Source: Cupriavidus sp. D384
GTDB lineage: Bacteria > Pseudomonadota > Gammaproteobacteria > Burkholderiales > Burkholderiaceae
Direction of reading: 5' to 3'
NCBI RefSeq assembly: GCF_001652915.1
Contig: NZ_BBQI01000039.1
Span: 1-64,000 of the forward strand
Length of the DNA stretch: 64,000 bases
The position numbers and the translations under genes are program-made. This document shows positions 37,182-46,382 of the stretch, piece by piece. The number at the start of each line of letters is the position of its first letter. Position 1 is the stretch's first letter. The notes beneath the pieces are model-generated. The model was given only the letters and a program-made list of their open reading frames with translations, did no database searches and had not been told where the DNA came from.

Positions 37182-38885
37182 ATGCGATTTGGTCGATTTC
37201 TGGCGGTAGTTGCGTGTGCCGCGCTGCTTGCAGCCTGCGCCAGCACACCCACTCCGCCTGCCGGCGAGATGGCCGGCACGCCGACCGCCCTGGAATCCGG
37301 TCCACCCAAGGACCCGCTCAACACGCTGAACAGCACCGGCCGCGCCGGCTCGCTTTCCCGATCCAACGTCGCCAATGTCGACCAGTCCAGCGTGGACTGG
37401 CTGCGCGGGCCGTCCTCCGATATCTGGGGCCGAATCCGCAAGGGTTTTGCGATGCCGGACCTGGAGGGCACGCTGGTCGATGACCGCACGCAGTGGTACG
37501 CCGCCCGCCCCGACTACATGGAGCGGATGGTGGGCCGGTCGAGCCGCTACCTCTACCACATCGTGGAAGAGCTGGAGCGCCGCAACATGCCGACCGAGCT
37601 GGCGTTGCTGCCGTTCGTGGAAAGCGCGTTCAATCCCCAGGCGGAATCCACGGCCAAGGCGGCCGGGATGTGGCAGTTCATCCCCAGCACGGGCAAGTCG
37701 TACAACCTCAAGCAGAACATGTTCCGCGACGAGCGGCGCGATGTGCTGGCGTCCACCGACGCCGCGCTCGACTACCTGTCGCGGCTCTATGACATGTTCG
37801 GCGACTGGCACCTGGCGCTGGCCGCGTACAACTGGGGCGAGGGTGCCGTGTCGCGGGCCATCGCCCGCAACCAGGCGCGCGGGCTGCCCACGGACTACGC
37901 CAGCCTGACCATGCCGAACGAGACGCGCTACTACGTGCCGAAGCTGCAGGCGGTGAAGAACATCATCGCCAACCCGGCCGCGTATGGCGTGAAGCTGCCC
38001 GATATTCCCGATCATCCGTACTTCGTGACGGTGACCACGTCGCGCGATATCGATGTGGCGCTGGCGGCCAAGCTGGCCAACATGCCGCTGGACGAATTCA
38101 AGGCGCTGAATCCGTCGTTCAACCGTCCGGTGATCCTGGGGGCCGCCAACCCGCAGATCCTGCTGCCGTTCGATAACGCCGAGCGCTTCCAGTACAACCT
38201 CAATACCTACCGGGGTGGCCTGTCCACATGGACGGCCATGACGGTGGACAGCCGCGAGCGCGTGGAAGCGCTGGCCGCGCGGCTCAACGTCGATGTCGAC
38301 ACGCTGCGCGAGATCAACCGCATTCCCAAGGGCATGCGCCTGAAGGCGGGGTCGACGGTGATGATTCCGCGTACCGATCGCCACGACCAGGACATCAGCG
38401 CGTCGCTGGTGGACACCGCGATGCTGGCCGTCGAGCCCGATGTGCCCGATGCGCGGCGCGTGGTGGTCAAGGCGGGCCGCAAGGACACGGTGTCGTCGGT
38501 GGCGCACCGCTATGGCGTGTCGGTGCGGCAGGTGCAGTCCTGGAACAAGCTGTCGGGCAGCAAGCTCGTGGCCGGCCAGAGCCTGGTGCTGATGCTGCGT
38601 GCCAATTCGCCGGCGGCGGCACGGGCCGAGCGCGGCGACGATGGCGACGAAACCCCGGTGCGTGGCAAGGCGGTACACGGCAAGACCGTTGCGGCCAAAT
38701 CGGAAAAAGCCGAGAAGGCATCGGTCTCCAAGTCATCGAAAGCTGAAAAGGCTGAGCCGCGCAAGCGCGTGGTGGTCGAGGCTGCGCCGCGCAAGGGCGC
38801 CAGCAAGTCGACCAGCAAGCCGGTGCCGGCCGCGCCCGCCAAGCCGACGACATCGGCCAAGTCCGCCAAGGGCCATTCTCGCTGA
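37182..38885 (+). CDS. mltD: Membrane-bound lytic murein transglycosylase D
   Basis: Cleaves peptidoglycan between MurNAc and GlcNAc, forming 1,6-anhydro ends. The 567-residue lipoprotein has lipobox LLAAC at about residues 14-18. The SLT domain has the catalytic Glu in LLPFVESAFNPQAEST, then AAGMWQFIPSTGKSYNL and LALAAYNWGEGAVSRA. Two LysM-like repeats follow (about 345-390 and 425-470, the second VSSVAHRYGVSVRQVQSWNK). The tail after about 480 is Lys/Ala/Ser-rich and disordered, longer than in E. coli. ATG 37182 matches a signal peptide. Confidence 0.94.
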   Translation: MRFGRFLAVVACAALLAACASTPTPPAGEMAGTPTALESGPPKDPLNTLNSTGRAGSLSRSNVANVDQSSVDWLRGPSSDIWGRIRKGFAMPDLEGTLVDDRTQWYAARPDYMERMVGRSSRYLYHIVEELERRNMPTELALLPFVESAFNPQAESTAKAAGMWQFIPSTGKSYNLKQNMFRDERRDVLASTDAALDYLSRLYDMFGDWHLALAAYNWGEGAVSRAIARNQARGLPTDYASLTMPNETRYYVPKLQAVKNIIANPAAYGVKLPDIPDHPYFVTVTTSRDIDVALAAKLANMPLDEFKALNPSFNRPVILGAANPQILLPFDNAERFQYNLNTYRGGLSTWTAMTVDSRERVEALAARLNVDVDTLREINRIPKGMRLKAGSTVMIPRTDRHDQDISASLVDTAMLAVEPDVPDARRVVVKAGRKDTVSSVAHRYGVSVRQVQSWNKLSGSKLVAGQSLVLMLRANSPAAARAERGDDGDETPVRGKAVHGKTVAAKSEKAEKASVSKSSKAEKAEPRKRVVVEAAPRKGASKSTSKPVPAAPAKPTTSAKSAKGHSR

Positions 38886-39008
38886 TCGGCGACCGGGCTC
38901 CGCGGATGCGGCGGGGCCCTGTTGTCGACGGGCTGCCTGATTGACAGCCATCAACGACCCCTCGGGTTCGGGGCGACCAAAGTGACGCTTTCCCTGTCAC
39001 TTTCGCCC

Positions 39009-40007
39009 ATGACTCTCCTCCGAACCCTCTCCATCCTGCCGCTGGCCGCGGCCTGCCTTGGCGCCGCATGCGATGCCGGGCATTCCAGCTCGGATCCTGA
39101 ATACCCCGCTCCAAAACTGATGGCCCATCGCGCCGGCACTGCGGATCGTCCGGAAAACACGCTGGTCGCCATCGAGTCGTCGCTGGCGCAGCGGGTGGAC
39201 ATGATCTGGCTGTCGGTCCAGGCAAGCGCCGATGGCGTGCCCGTGCTGTACCGTCCGGCCTCGCTAGGCGCGCTGACCAACGGCACCGGAAAGGTGGCCG
39301 ACTGGACTGCGGCCGAGCTTGCCCGGCTCAACGCTGGATGGCAATTTGTCCAGAACGCGTCCGATGGCAGCAAGCGATATCCCTATCGCGACCAGCCGGT
39401 GGGTATTCCGACGTTGCGCGATGCCCTGCGCGTCATTCCCGCCGGCGTGCCGGTCGTGCTCGACATGAAATCGATGCCGGCGGCGCCGCTGACCTTTGCT
39501 GTGGCCCAGGTGCTGACATCGGAAAATGCCTGGGATCGCGCGTTGATCTATTCGACCGAGGCGGATTTCCAGCAGACCTTTGCCCAGTGGCCCAGGGCGC
39601 GTCTGTTCGAGTCGCGCGATGCGACGCGCAATCGGCTAGTGACCGCCACGCTAGGCCAGGCTTGCGGCACACCGCCGGCTTCCGGCACGTGGGCCGGATT
39701 CGAGTTGCGCCGGAACGTGGAACTGGTTGAGACATTCACCCTGGGGGAAGGGCGTTCGCCCGTAAGCGCCGTATTCTGGACCCGGGAATCGGTGAACTGC
39801 TACCGCGCCAGGGCGCAGGCCAACCTTGTGGCGTTCGGCGTCAACGATACGGCCGCCTACTGCGAGGCCAAACGGTTGGGCCTCGACGCCGTCATGGTAG
39901 ATTCTCCAGAAAAGATGGCCGGTATCCGTGCCCAGGTGGTGCAGGACCCCACGCGGTGCAAGCAGCAGGCGCCGCGCGGCAGCCCATCCACCCCTGGCCG
40001 GCCGTAG
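39009..40007 (+). CDS. GDPD-like lipoprotein or periplasmic protein with altered active site
   Basis: A 332-residue exported protein with a glycerophosphodiester phosphodiesterase fold. HRAGTADRPENT (His40, Arg41, Glu49) is kept. The metal-binding ExD is WLS (Trp67, Ser69) in MIWLSVQASADG, and the following His-Asp is Arg82-Pro83 (YRP). The later GVNDTAAYCEAKRLGLDAVM retains family shape. Catalysis is therefore doubtful. The N terminus is a signal peptide with Cys at 16 and 21; neither context is an ideal lipobox. It lies 47 bases before prpE and might be co-transcribed with it. Confidence 0.78.
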   Translation: MTLLRTLSILPLAAACLGAACDAGHSSSDPEYPAPKLMAHRAGTADRPENTLVAIESSLAQRVDMIWLSVQASADGVPVLYRPASLGALTNGTGKVADWTAAELARLNAGWQFVQNASDGSKRYPYRDQPVGIPTLRDALRVIPAGVPVVLDMKSMPAAPLTFAVAQVLTSENAWDRALIYSTEADFQQTFAQWPRARLFESRDATRNRLVTATLGQACGTPPASGTWAGFELRRNVELVETFTLGEGRSPVSAVFWTRESVNCYRARAQANLVAFGVNDTAAYCEAKRLGLDAVMVDSPEKMAGIRAQVVQDPTRCKQQAPRGSPSTPGRP

Positions 40008-40053
40008 CCATCCGCACCGCATTACGACAAACGACAAGCGGAGGAGACACATC

Positions 40054-41943
40054 ATGACGGCAAGCCGTGCCCTGCACGCGCGTTCCCTGTCCGACAAGGC
40101 GGGATTCTGGGCCGAACAGGCCGCGCGCATCGACTGGGAAACCCCGTTCGAGCGCGTGCTCGACGACAGCCATCCGCCATTCGCGCGCTGGTTTGTCGGT
40201 GGGCGGACCAATCTCTGCCACAACGCCATCGATCGCCATCTGGCCGAGCGGGCCGACCAGCGCGCGCTGGTCTATGTGTCGACCGAGACCGATACGGAGC
40301 AGGTCTACACGTATCGCCAGCTGCACGACGAGGTGAACCGCATGGCCGCCACGCTGCAGGCGCTGGGCGTGCAGCGCGGCGACCGGGTGCTGGTCTATAT
40401 GCCGATGATCCCCGAGGCGATGTTCGCGATGCTGGCATGTACCCGCATCGGGGCCGTGCACTCCGTGGTGTTCGGCGGGTTTGCATCGGTCAGCCTGGCG
40501 GCGCGTATCGACGACGCGAAGCCCAAGGTGATCGTCAGCGCCGACGCCGGATCGCGCGCGGGCAAGGTAGTGCCGTACAAGCCGCTGCTGGACGAGGCGA
40601 TCCGGCTGGCCGGCCATCATCCGGACAAGGTGCTGCTGGTGGACCGCAGGCTGGCCGACATGCCGCGCACGCCCGGCCGCGACGAAGACTACGCCGCCTG
40701 GCGCGACAGGATGGCCGGTCAGCAGGTGCCCTGCGTATGGCTGGAGTCCAGCGAGCCGTCGTACGTGCTGTACACCTCGGGTACCACGGGCAAGCCCAAG
40801 GGCGTGCAGCGCGATACCGGCGGCTATGCGGTGGCGCTGGCAACGTCGATGGAATACATCTTCTGCGGCAAGCCCGGTGACACGATGTTCACGGCGTCAG
40901 ACGTGGGCTGGGTCGTGGGGCACAGCTATATCGTCTACGCGCCGCTGCTGGCCGGCATGACGACGGTGATGTACGAAGGCACGCCGATCCGCCCGGACGG
41001 CGGCATTCTCTGGAAGATCGTGGAGCGGCATGGCGTGAATATCATGTTCAGCGCGCCCACCGCCATCCGCGTGCTCAAGAAGCAGGACCCGGCGCTGCTG
41101 CGCCAGTACGACCTGTCCAGCCTGCGGCTGCTGTTCCTGGCGGGCGAGCCGCTCGATGAACCCACGGCACGCTGGATCCAGGACGGCATCGGCAAGCCCG
41201 TGGTGGACAACTACTGGCAGACCGAATCGGGCTGGCCGATCATCGCGATCCAGCGCGGTGTCGAGGCCTTGCCCGCCAAGCTGGGATCGCCCGGGGTGCC
41301 GGCCTATGGCTATGACCTGCGGATCGTGGACGAGGGGACCGGCGAGGAGTGCCCGCCGAACCAGAAAGGCGTGGTGGCCATCGACTACCCGCTGCCGCCC
41401 GGCTGCATGACCACGGTGTGGGGCGATAACGACCGGTTCGTGCGCACCTACTGGTCGGCGGTGCCGAACCGGCAGAGCTATTCGACGTTCGACTGGGGCG
41501 TGCGCGACGAGGACGGCTACGTTTTCATCCTTGGCCGGACGGACGATGTGATCAACGTTGCCGGGCATCGGCTGGGCACGCGCGAGATCGAGGAAAGCCT
41601 GTCGTCGCACCCGGGCGTGGCCGAGGTGGCCGTGGTGGGCGTGCAGGACGCGCTGAAAGGGCAGGTGGCGCTGGGCTTCTGCATTGCCCGAGATGCCAGC
41701 CGCACCGGTTCGGACGCCGATCGCCTGATCTTCGAGGGTGAACTGATGAAGACCGTGGAACAGCAACTGGGCGCGGTGGCGCGGCCGGCACGCGTGTTCT
41801 TTGTCAACGCGCTGCCGAAGACCCGCTCGGGCAAGCTGCTGCGCCGCGCCATCCAGGCCGTGGCCGAAGGGCGCGATCCGGGCGACCTGACGACGATCGA
41901 GGATCCGACCGCGCTGGATCAGGTGAAAGACGCCTTGGGCTGA
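40054..41943 (+). CDS. prpE: Propionyl-CoA synthetase (propionate-CoA ligase)
   Basis: Activates propionate with ATP and CoA. The 629-residue ANL enzyme has the P-loop YTSGTTGKPKGVQRDTGGYA, DNYWQTESGWPI (motif A5) and the acylatable Lys in PKTRSGKLLRRAIQ. The N-terminal extension (ARIDWETPFERVLDDSHPPF) is the PrpE type. GAGGAGA precedes ATG 40054. It is a close relative of acetyl-CoA synthetase, but the overall pattern fits PrpE better. Confidence 0.9.
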   Translation: MTASRALHARSLSDKAGFWAEQAARIDWETPFERVLDDSHPPFARWFVGGRTNLCHNAIDRHLAERADQRALVYVSTETDTEQVYTYRQLHDEVNRMAATLQALGVQRGDRVLVYMPMIPEAMFAMLACTRIGAVHSVVFGGFASVSLAARIDDAKPKVIVSADAGSRAGKVVPYKPLLDEAIRLAGHHPDKVLLVDRRLADMPRTPGRDEDYAAWRDRMAGQQVPCVWLESSEPSYVLYTSGTTGKPKGVQRDTGGYAVALATSMEYIFCGKPGDTMFTASDVGWVVGHSYIVYAPLLAGMTTVMYEGTPIRPDGGILWKIVERHGVNIMFSAPTAIRVLKKQDPALLRQYDLSSLRLLFLAGEPLDEPTARWIQDGIGKPVVDNYWQTESGWPIIAIQRGVEALPAKLGSPGVPAYGYDLRIVDEGTGEECPPNQKGVVAIDYPLPPGCMTTVWGDNDRFVRTYWSAVPNRQSYSTFDWGVRDEDGYVFILGRTDDVINVAGHRLGTREIEESLSSHPGVAEVAVVGVQDALKGQVALGFCIARDASRTGSDADRLIFEGELMKTVEQQLGAVARPARVFFVNALPKTRSGKLLRRAIQAVAEGRDPGDLTTIEDPTALDQVKDALG

Positions 41944-42017
41944 CTGATGTGATGGAGGCTCCCCTTTTCTGCGTGAGCAGAAGAGGGGGCCGCATCGGCC
42001 GCCGCCTAAAATTGTTC

Positions 42018-42063
42018 TTGCCAGTCATCGTCGAGCGCCCTAATATTTTAAGCATAAAATATT
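42018..42063 (+). promoter_or_regulatory. Repressible promoter of the aminobenzoate operon
   Basis: TTGCCA (42018-42023) and TAATAT (42041-42046) have 17-base spacing. A perfect dyad, AATATTTTA (42042-42050) and TAAAATATT (42055-42063) around AGCA, covers the -10 and start site. The dyad is strikingly A+T-rich for this genome and has the size of MarR/TetR-type operators. A bound repressor would block polymerase. Confidence 0.8.
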
Positions 42064-42119
42064 TAACCCTGATGTAGAACGCCTCCGGCCCGTGCCGCAG
42101 GCGTGCAGGAGACTGACAG

Positions 42120-44495
42120 ATGCGTGTGCTCTGTATTGGTGGCGGCCCGGCAGGGCTGTACTTTGGCCTGCTGATGAAACTGCAGGATCCGTCCAACGAG
42201 GTGGTGGTGGTCGAGCGCAACCGACCCTACGACACGTTTGGCTGGGGCGTGGTGTTTTCCGATGCCACGCTCGAAAACCTGAAGCTGGCCGATCCGGCCA
42301 GCGCGGCCGAGATCAACGCGGCGTTCAACCACTGGGACGATATCGACATCCATATTGGTGGCCGCACGATCCGCTCGGGCGGGCACGGCTTCATCGGCAT
42401 TGGCCGCAAGCGGCTGCTGAACATCCTGCAGGCCCGCTGCGAGGCGCTGGGCGTGAAGCTGGTATTCGAGACCGATGCCACCGACGACCAGGCGCTGGCA
42501 CAGCAGTACAACGCCGACCTGTTGATTGCCTCCGATGGCATCAACAGCCGCATTCGCACGCGCTACGCCGGCACCTTTGCACCCGACATCGACACGCGCC
42601 AGTGCCGCTTTGTCTGGCTGGGCACGCACAAGCTGTTCGACGCGTTCACGTTCGCGTTCGAGAAGACCGAGCATGGCTGGTTCCAGGCCCATGCCTATCG
42701 CTTCGACGACGACACGTCGACGTTTATCGTCGAGGCCCCGGAGTCCGTGTGGCGCGCCGCCGGCATCGAGCAGATGAGCCAGGAAGAGGGCGTGGCCTAC
42801 TGCGAGCGGCTGTTCGCCCGCCACCTGGATGGCCACCGGCTGATCAGCAATGCCACGCACCTGCGCGGCTCGGCAAACTGGATCCGCTTCCCGCGCGTGA
42901 TCTGTCACCGCTGGGTGCACTGGAACACGCTGGCCGACGGCCGCCGCGTGCCGGTTGTGCTGATGGGTGACGCCGCGCACACCGCGCACTTCTCTATCGG
43001 ATCGGGCACCAAGCTGGCCCTGGAAGATGCGATCGACCTGGCGAACGAGATCGGCGCGCAACGCGGCGCCGGTGTGGATGGGTTGCCCGAGGCGCTGACG
43101 CGCTACGAGGCCACGCGCAGCGTCGAGGTGCTGAAAATCCAGAATGCCGCGCGCAATTCCACCGAGTGGTTCGAGAATGTCGAGCGCTATGCGGGCATGG
43201 CGCCCGAGCAGTTTGCGTATTCGCTGCTGACGCGCTCGCAGCGGATCTCTCACGAAAACCTGCGCGTGCGCGACGCGGGCTATGTCGACGGTTTCGAGCA
43301 ATGGCTGGCCGCGCAGGCCGGCGTGCCGCAGGAGACGCTGAAGCTGCGCGCTGCCGATGGCGATGCGGGCCTGCCGCCGATGTTCACGCCGTTCACGGTG
43401 CGCGGCGTCACGCTGAAAAACCGCGTGGTCGTCAGCCCGATGGCGATGTACTCGTCTGTCGATGGCGTGCCGGGGGACTTTCACCTGGTGCATCTGGGCT
43501 CGCGGGCCATGGGCGGCGCCGGCATGGTGGTGGCCGAGATGACTTGCGTGTCGCCGGACGCCCGCATCACGCCGGGATGCCCGGGCCTGTGGAACGACGC
43601 GCAGCGTGATGCGTGGAAGCGCATCGTCGACTTTGTGCATGCCAACAGCGACGCCCGCATCGCCATGCAGCTGGGCCATGCCGGGCGCAAGGGGTCCACG
43701 CAGCTGGGCTGGGAGAAGATGGACCATCCGCTGGCCCAGGGCAACTGGCCGCTGGAGTCGGCATCGCCGCTGCCGTACATGCCCGGTGTGTCGCAGGTGC
43801 CGCGCGAAATGACGCGCGCCGACATGGACCGCGTGCGCGACGACTTCGTCGCCAACGCCCGCCGTGCGGCGCAGGCCGGCTTCGACTGGCTGGAACTGCA
43901 CTGCGCGCACGGCTACCTGCTGTCGAGCTTTATCTCGCCGCTGACCAACGTGCGCACCGATGACTACGGCGGCTCGCTTGCCAATCGGCTGCGTTTTCCG
44001 CTGGAAGTCTTTACGGCGGTGCGTGCGGTCTGGCCGCAGGACAAGCCGATGTCGGTGCGGATCTCGGCCCACGACTGGGTCGAAGGCGGCATCACCGCCG
44101 ACGATGCCGTGCAGATCGCCCGGGCCTTCAAGGCGGCCGGCGCCGACATGATCGATTGCTCGTCCGGGCAGGTCAGCCCCGACCAGGCACCGGTCTATGG
44201 CCGGATGTACCAGACGCCGTTCGCCGACCGCATCCGCAACGAGGCCGGCATCCCGACGATTGCCGTCGGCGCCATCTTCGAGGCCGACCACGTCGACAGC
44301 ATCGTGGCGGCGGGTCGCGCCGACCTGTGCGCGATCGCGCGCCCGCACCTGGCCGACCCGGCGTGGACACTGCACGAAGCGGCGCGGCTGGGCTACCGCG
44401 ATGTCGCATGGCCGAAGCAGTACGTAGCCGGCAAGCGGCAGCTCGAAACCAACCTGGCGCGTGCGGCCGCGTACGCGCAGCAACCGGGGAAGTAA
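42120..44495 (+). CDS. 2-aminobenzoyl-CoA monooxygenase/reductase (FAD hydroxylase-OYE fusion)
   Basis: A 791-residue two-domain flavoenzyme. Residues 1-400 are an FAD monooxygenase with dinucleotide motif [16 protein letters not shown] and [20 protein letters not shown]. Residues about 415-780 are an old-yellow-enzyme domain beginning [20 protein letters not shown], with [20 protein letters not shown]. This architecture is that of anthraniloyl-CoA monooxygenase/reductase and salicylyl-CoA 5-hydroxylase. The linked aminobenzoate-CoA ligase favours 2-aminobenzoyl-CoA. The first enzyme converts its substrate into a non-aromatic amino-oxocyclohexene carboxyl-CoA. The SDR gene follows two bases after its stop. 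Confidence 0.92.
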   Translation: MRVLCIGGGPAGLYFGLLMKLQDPSNEVVVVERNRPYDTFGWGVVFSDATLENLKLADPASAAEINAAFNHWDDIDIHIGGRTIRSGGHGFIGIGRKRLLNILQARCEALGVKLVFETDATDDQALAQQYNADLLIASDGINSRIRTRYAGTFAPDIDTRQCRFVWLGTHKLFDAFTFAFEKTEHGWFQAHAYRFDDDTSTFIVEAPESVWRAAGIEQMSQEEGVAYCERLFARHLDGHRLISNATHLRGSANWIRFPRVICHRWVHWNTLADGRRVPVVLMGDAAHTAHFSIGSGTKLALEDAIDLANEIGAQRGAGVDGLPEALTRYEATRSVEVLKIQNAARNSTEWFENVERYAGMAPEQFAYSLLTRSQRISHENLRVRDAGYVDGFEQWLAAQAGVPQETLKLRAADGDAGLPPMFTPFTVRGVTLKNRVVVSPMAMYSSVDGVPGDFHLVHLGSRAMGGAGMVVAEMTCVSPDARITPGCPGLWNDAQRDAWKRIVDFVHANSDARIAMQLGHAGRKGSTQLGWEKMDHPLAQGNWPLESASPLPYMPGVSQVPREMTRADMDRVRDDFVANARRAAQAGFDWLELHCAHGYLLSSFISPLTNVRTDDYGGSLANRLRFPLEVFTAVRAVWPQDKPMSVRISAHDWVEGGITADDAVQIARAFKAAGADMIDCSSGQVSPDQAPVYGRMYQTPFADRIRNEAGIPTIAVGAIFEADHVDSIVAAGRADLCAIARPHLADPAWTLHEAARLGYRDVAWPKQYVAGKRQLETNLARAAAYAQQPGK

Positions 44496-44497
44496 TC

Positions 44498-45292
44498 ATG
44501 GCGATGGCTTTGCAAGGCCACCATGCGCTGGTCACCGGAGGAGGGCGCGGCATTGGTGCCGCGATTGCCCGCAGGCTGCTGGAAGAAGGCGCCAGCGTGA
44601 CGCTGGTGGGCCGCGACTGCACGGTGCTGGATGCGGCCATGCAGGCGCTGGAGCCACTGGCCGTGGACGGCGCGGCGCTGGGCGCGGCGGCGGCCGATAT
44701 TACCGATGCCGACGAGGTGACCGCGGCCTTTGCACAAGCCACCAGCGAGCGCGGCCCGATCACGCTGCTCGTCAACAACGCGGGCCAGGCCCATAGCGCA
44801 CCGTTCGCCAAGACCGACCTGGCGCTGTGGCAGCGCATGCTCGACGTCAACCTGACCGGCACCTTCCTGTGCACCCAGGCGGTGCTGCCCGCGATGCTGG
44901 AGCAGGGCTGGGGTCGCATTGTCAATGTGGCGAGCACGGCAGGGCTGATCGGCTACGGCTATGTCAGCGCCTATTGTGCAGCCAAGCACGGCGTGATCGG
45001 CCTGACCCGCGCGCTGGCGCTGGAACTGGCGCCCAAGGGCATCACCGTGAACGCGGTGTGCCCCGGCTATACCGAGACCGACATCGTGCGCGATGCGGTC
45101 GCCAATATCGTCGGCAAGACCGGCCGCACCGAAGAACAGGCCCGCGCCGAGCTGGCCGCCCGCAATCCGCAGCGCCGGCTGGTGCAGCCCGACGAGGTAG
45201 CCGACGCCGTGGCCTGGCTGTGCCGCCCATCGGCATCCGCGATCACCGGGCAGGCCGTGCCGGTGGCGGGCGGCGAGGTGATGGCGGGGTGA
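44498..45292 (+). CDS. Short-chain dehydrogenase/reductase
   Basis: A 264-residue classical SDR: cofactor motif [18 protein letters not shown] and the catalytic Ser/YxxxK region [21 protein letters not shown], followed by [12 protein letters not shown]. In this operon it probably oxidises or reduces a hydroxy/oxo ring-CoA intermediate. It starts two bases after the monooxygenase stop. Its stop codon is contained in an 11-bp tandem array. Confidence 0.9.
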   Translation: MAMALQGHHALVTGGGRGIGAAIARRLLEEGASVTLVGRDCTVLDAAMQALEPLAVDGAALGAAAADITDADEVTAAFAQATSERGPITLLVNNAGQAHSAPFAKTDLALWQRMLDVNLTGTFLCTQAVLPAMLEQGWGRIVNVASTAGLIGYGYVSAYCAAKHGVIGLTRALALELAPKGITVNAVCPGYTETDIVRDAVANIVGKTGRTEEQARAELAARNPQRRLVQPDEVADAVAWLCRPSASAITGQAVPVAGGEVMAG

Positions 45293-45355
45293 TTGCGTGG
45301 TGATTGCGTGGTGATTGCGTGGTGATGGCGTGGTGATGGCGTGGTGATGGCGTGG
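45279..45355 (+). repeat. Seven tandem 11-bp units at the SDR stop codon
   Basis: Seven consecutive 11-base units fill 45279-45355: TGATGGCGGGG, three copies of TGATTGCGTGG, then three of TGATGGCGTGG; a partial TGAAG follows. The first unit is the 3' end of the SDR coding sequence, and the SDR stop TGA (45290-45292) opens the second unit. Because 11 is not a multiple of three, the repeated TGA supplies stops in all three rightward frames. Confidence 0.96.
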
Positions 45356-45375
45356 TGAAGCACCGAATGTTTGCT

Positions 45376-45401
45376 CCCCTCTCCCGCTAGCGGGAGAGGG
45401 G
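45376..45401. repeat. 26-bp perfect palindrome, REP-like
   Basis: Arms CCCCTCTCCCGCT (45376-45388) and AGCGGGAGAGGGG (45389-45401) form an uninterrupted palindrome, extended on the right by CTGGGGGAGAGGGC. This has the look of a dispersed extragenic palindrome. It lies in the 229-base gap between the SDR and enoyl-CoA hydratase genes. Confidence 0.85.
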
Positions 45402-45455
45402 CTGGGGGAGAGGGCGGGCCGTTCACGATACGACCGTCATGGTTCGAACTGCGGT

Positions 45456-45481
45456 GCCCTCTCTCCCCACCCCTCTCGCGC
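45456..45481. repeat. Degenerate inverted copy of the REP-like element
   Basis: GCCCTCTCTCCCCACCCCTC (from 45456) matches, with a few changes, the reverse complement of the palindrome and its right extension at 45376-45415. The two copies face each other about 40 bases apart, like paired REP elements. Confidence 0.7.
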
Positions 45482-45521
45482 CGCGGGGAAGCGGAGAACA
45501 CAGACTGGAGACAGAAAAGAG

Positions 45522-46373
45522 ATGACCGAGATTGCACTGGACATGCGTCACCACAAGCGCGCATTTGCCGACTACCAGCCCAAGCACTTCCTGTGGTCGG
45601 TGTCGGCCGACGGCAAGGTGGCGACGATCACGCTGAACCGGCCGGAGCGCAAGAATCCGCTGACCTTCGATTCCTATGCGGAGCTGCGCGACCTGTTCCG
45701 CGGGCTGTGCTACGCCACCGACATCAAGGCCGTGGTGATTACCGGCGCGGGCGGCAACTACTGCTCGGGCGGTGACGTGCACGAGATCATCGGCCCGCTG
45801 ACGCGCATGTCGATGCCCGAGTTGCTCGACTTCACGCGCATGACCGGCGATCTGGTCAAGGCCATGCGCGCCTGCCCGCAGCCGGTGATCAGTGCCGTGG
45901 ACGGCATCTGCGCCGGCGCGGGCGCCATGATGGCACTGGCGTCGGACCTGCGGCTGGGGACGCCGCAGGCCAAGACGGCTTTCCTGTTCGTCCGCGTGGG
46001 CCTGGCCGGCGCGGACATGGGCGCGTGTACGTTACTGCCGCGCATGATCGGGCAGGGCCGCGCCAGCGAACTGCTCTATACAGGCCGCTCGATGACGGCC
46101 GAGGAAGGGCTCCAATGGGGCTTCTTCAATGCGCTGCATGCATCGGACGCCGTACTGGCCCAAGCGCAGGCGCTGGCCGCCCAGATCGCTGCGGGCCCCA
46201 CCTTCGCGCATGGCGTGACCAAGAAGCTGCTGCACCAGGAATGGAACATGGGCGTGGACGAGGCCATCGAGGCCGAAGCCGAGGCGCAGGCCATCTGCAT
46301 GCAGACGCGCGACTTCCGGCGCGCCTACGATGCTTTCGTAGCGAAGCAGAAGCCCGTGTTCGAAGGCGACTGA
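45522..46373 (+). CDS. Enoyl-CoA hydratase/isomerase-family protein
   Basis: A 283-residue crotonase-fold enzyme. The oxyanion-hole strands are [19 protein letters not shown] and [20 protein letters not shown]. Typical hydratase Glu residues are not both evident; [20 protein letters not shown] has Asp in that region, as in some ring-opening or isomerase relatives. The N-terminal extension is about 25 residues. It probably acts on the alicyclic CoA intermediate. It lies ten bases before the acyl-CoA dehydrogenase gene. Confidence 0.87.
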   Translation: MTEIALDMRHHKRAFADYQPKHFLWSVSADGKVATITLNRPERKNPLTFDSYAELRDLFRGLCYATDIKAVVITGAGGNYCSGGDVHEIIGPLTRMSMPELLDFTRMTGDLVKAMRACPQPVISAVDGICAGAGAMMALASDLRLGTPQAKTAFLFVRVGLAGADMGACTLLPRMIGQGRASELLYTGRSMTAEEGLQWGFFNALHASDAVLAQAQALAAQIAAGPTFAHGVTKKLLHQEWNMGVDEAIEAEAEAQAICMQTRDFRRAYDAFVAKQKPVFEGD

Positions 46374-46382
46374 GGAGCAGGC

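Noticed and set aside
45279-45355. CRISPR-like appearance of the direct repeats
   Set aside because: Units are contiguous 11-mers with no spacers and no cas genes; this is a simple tandem array.
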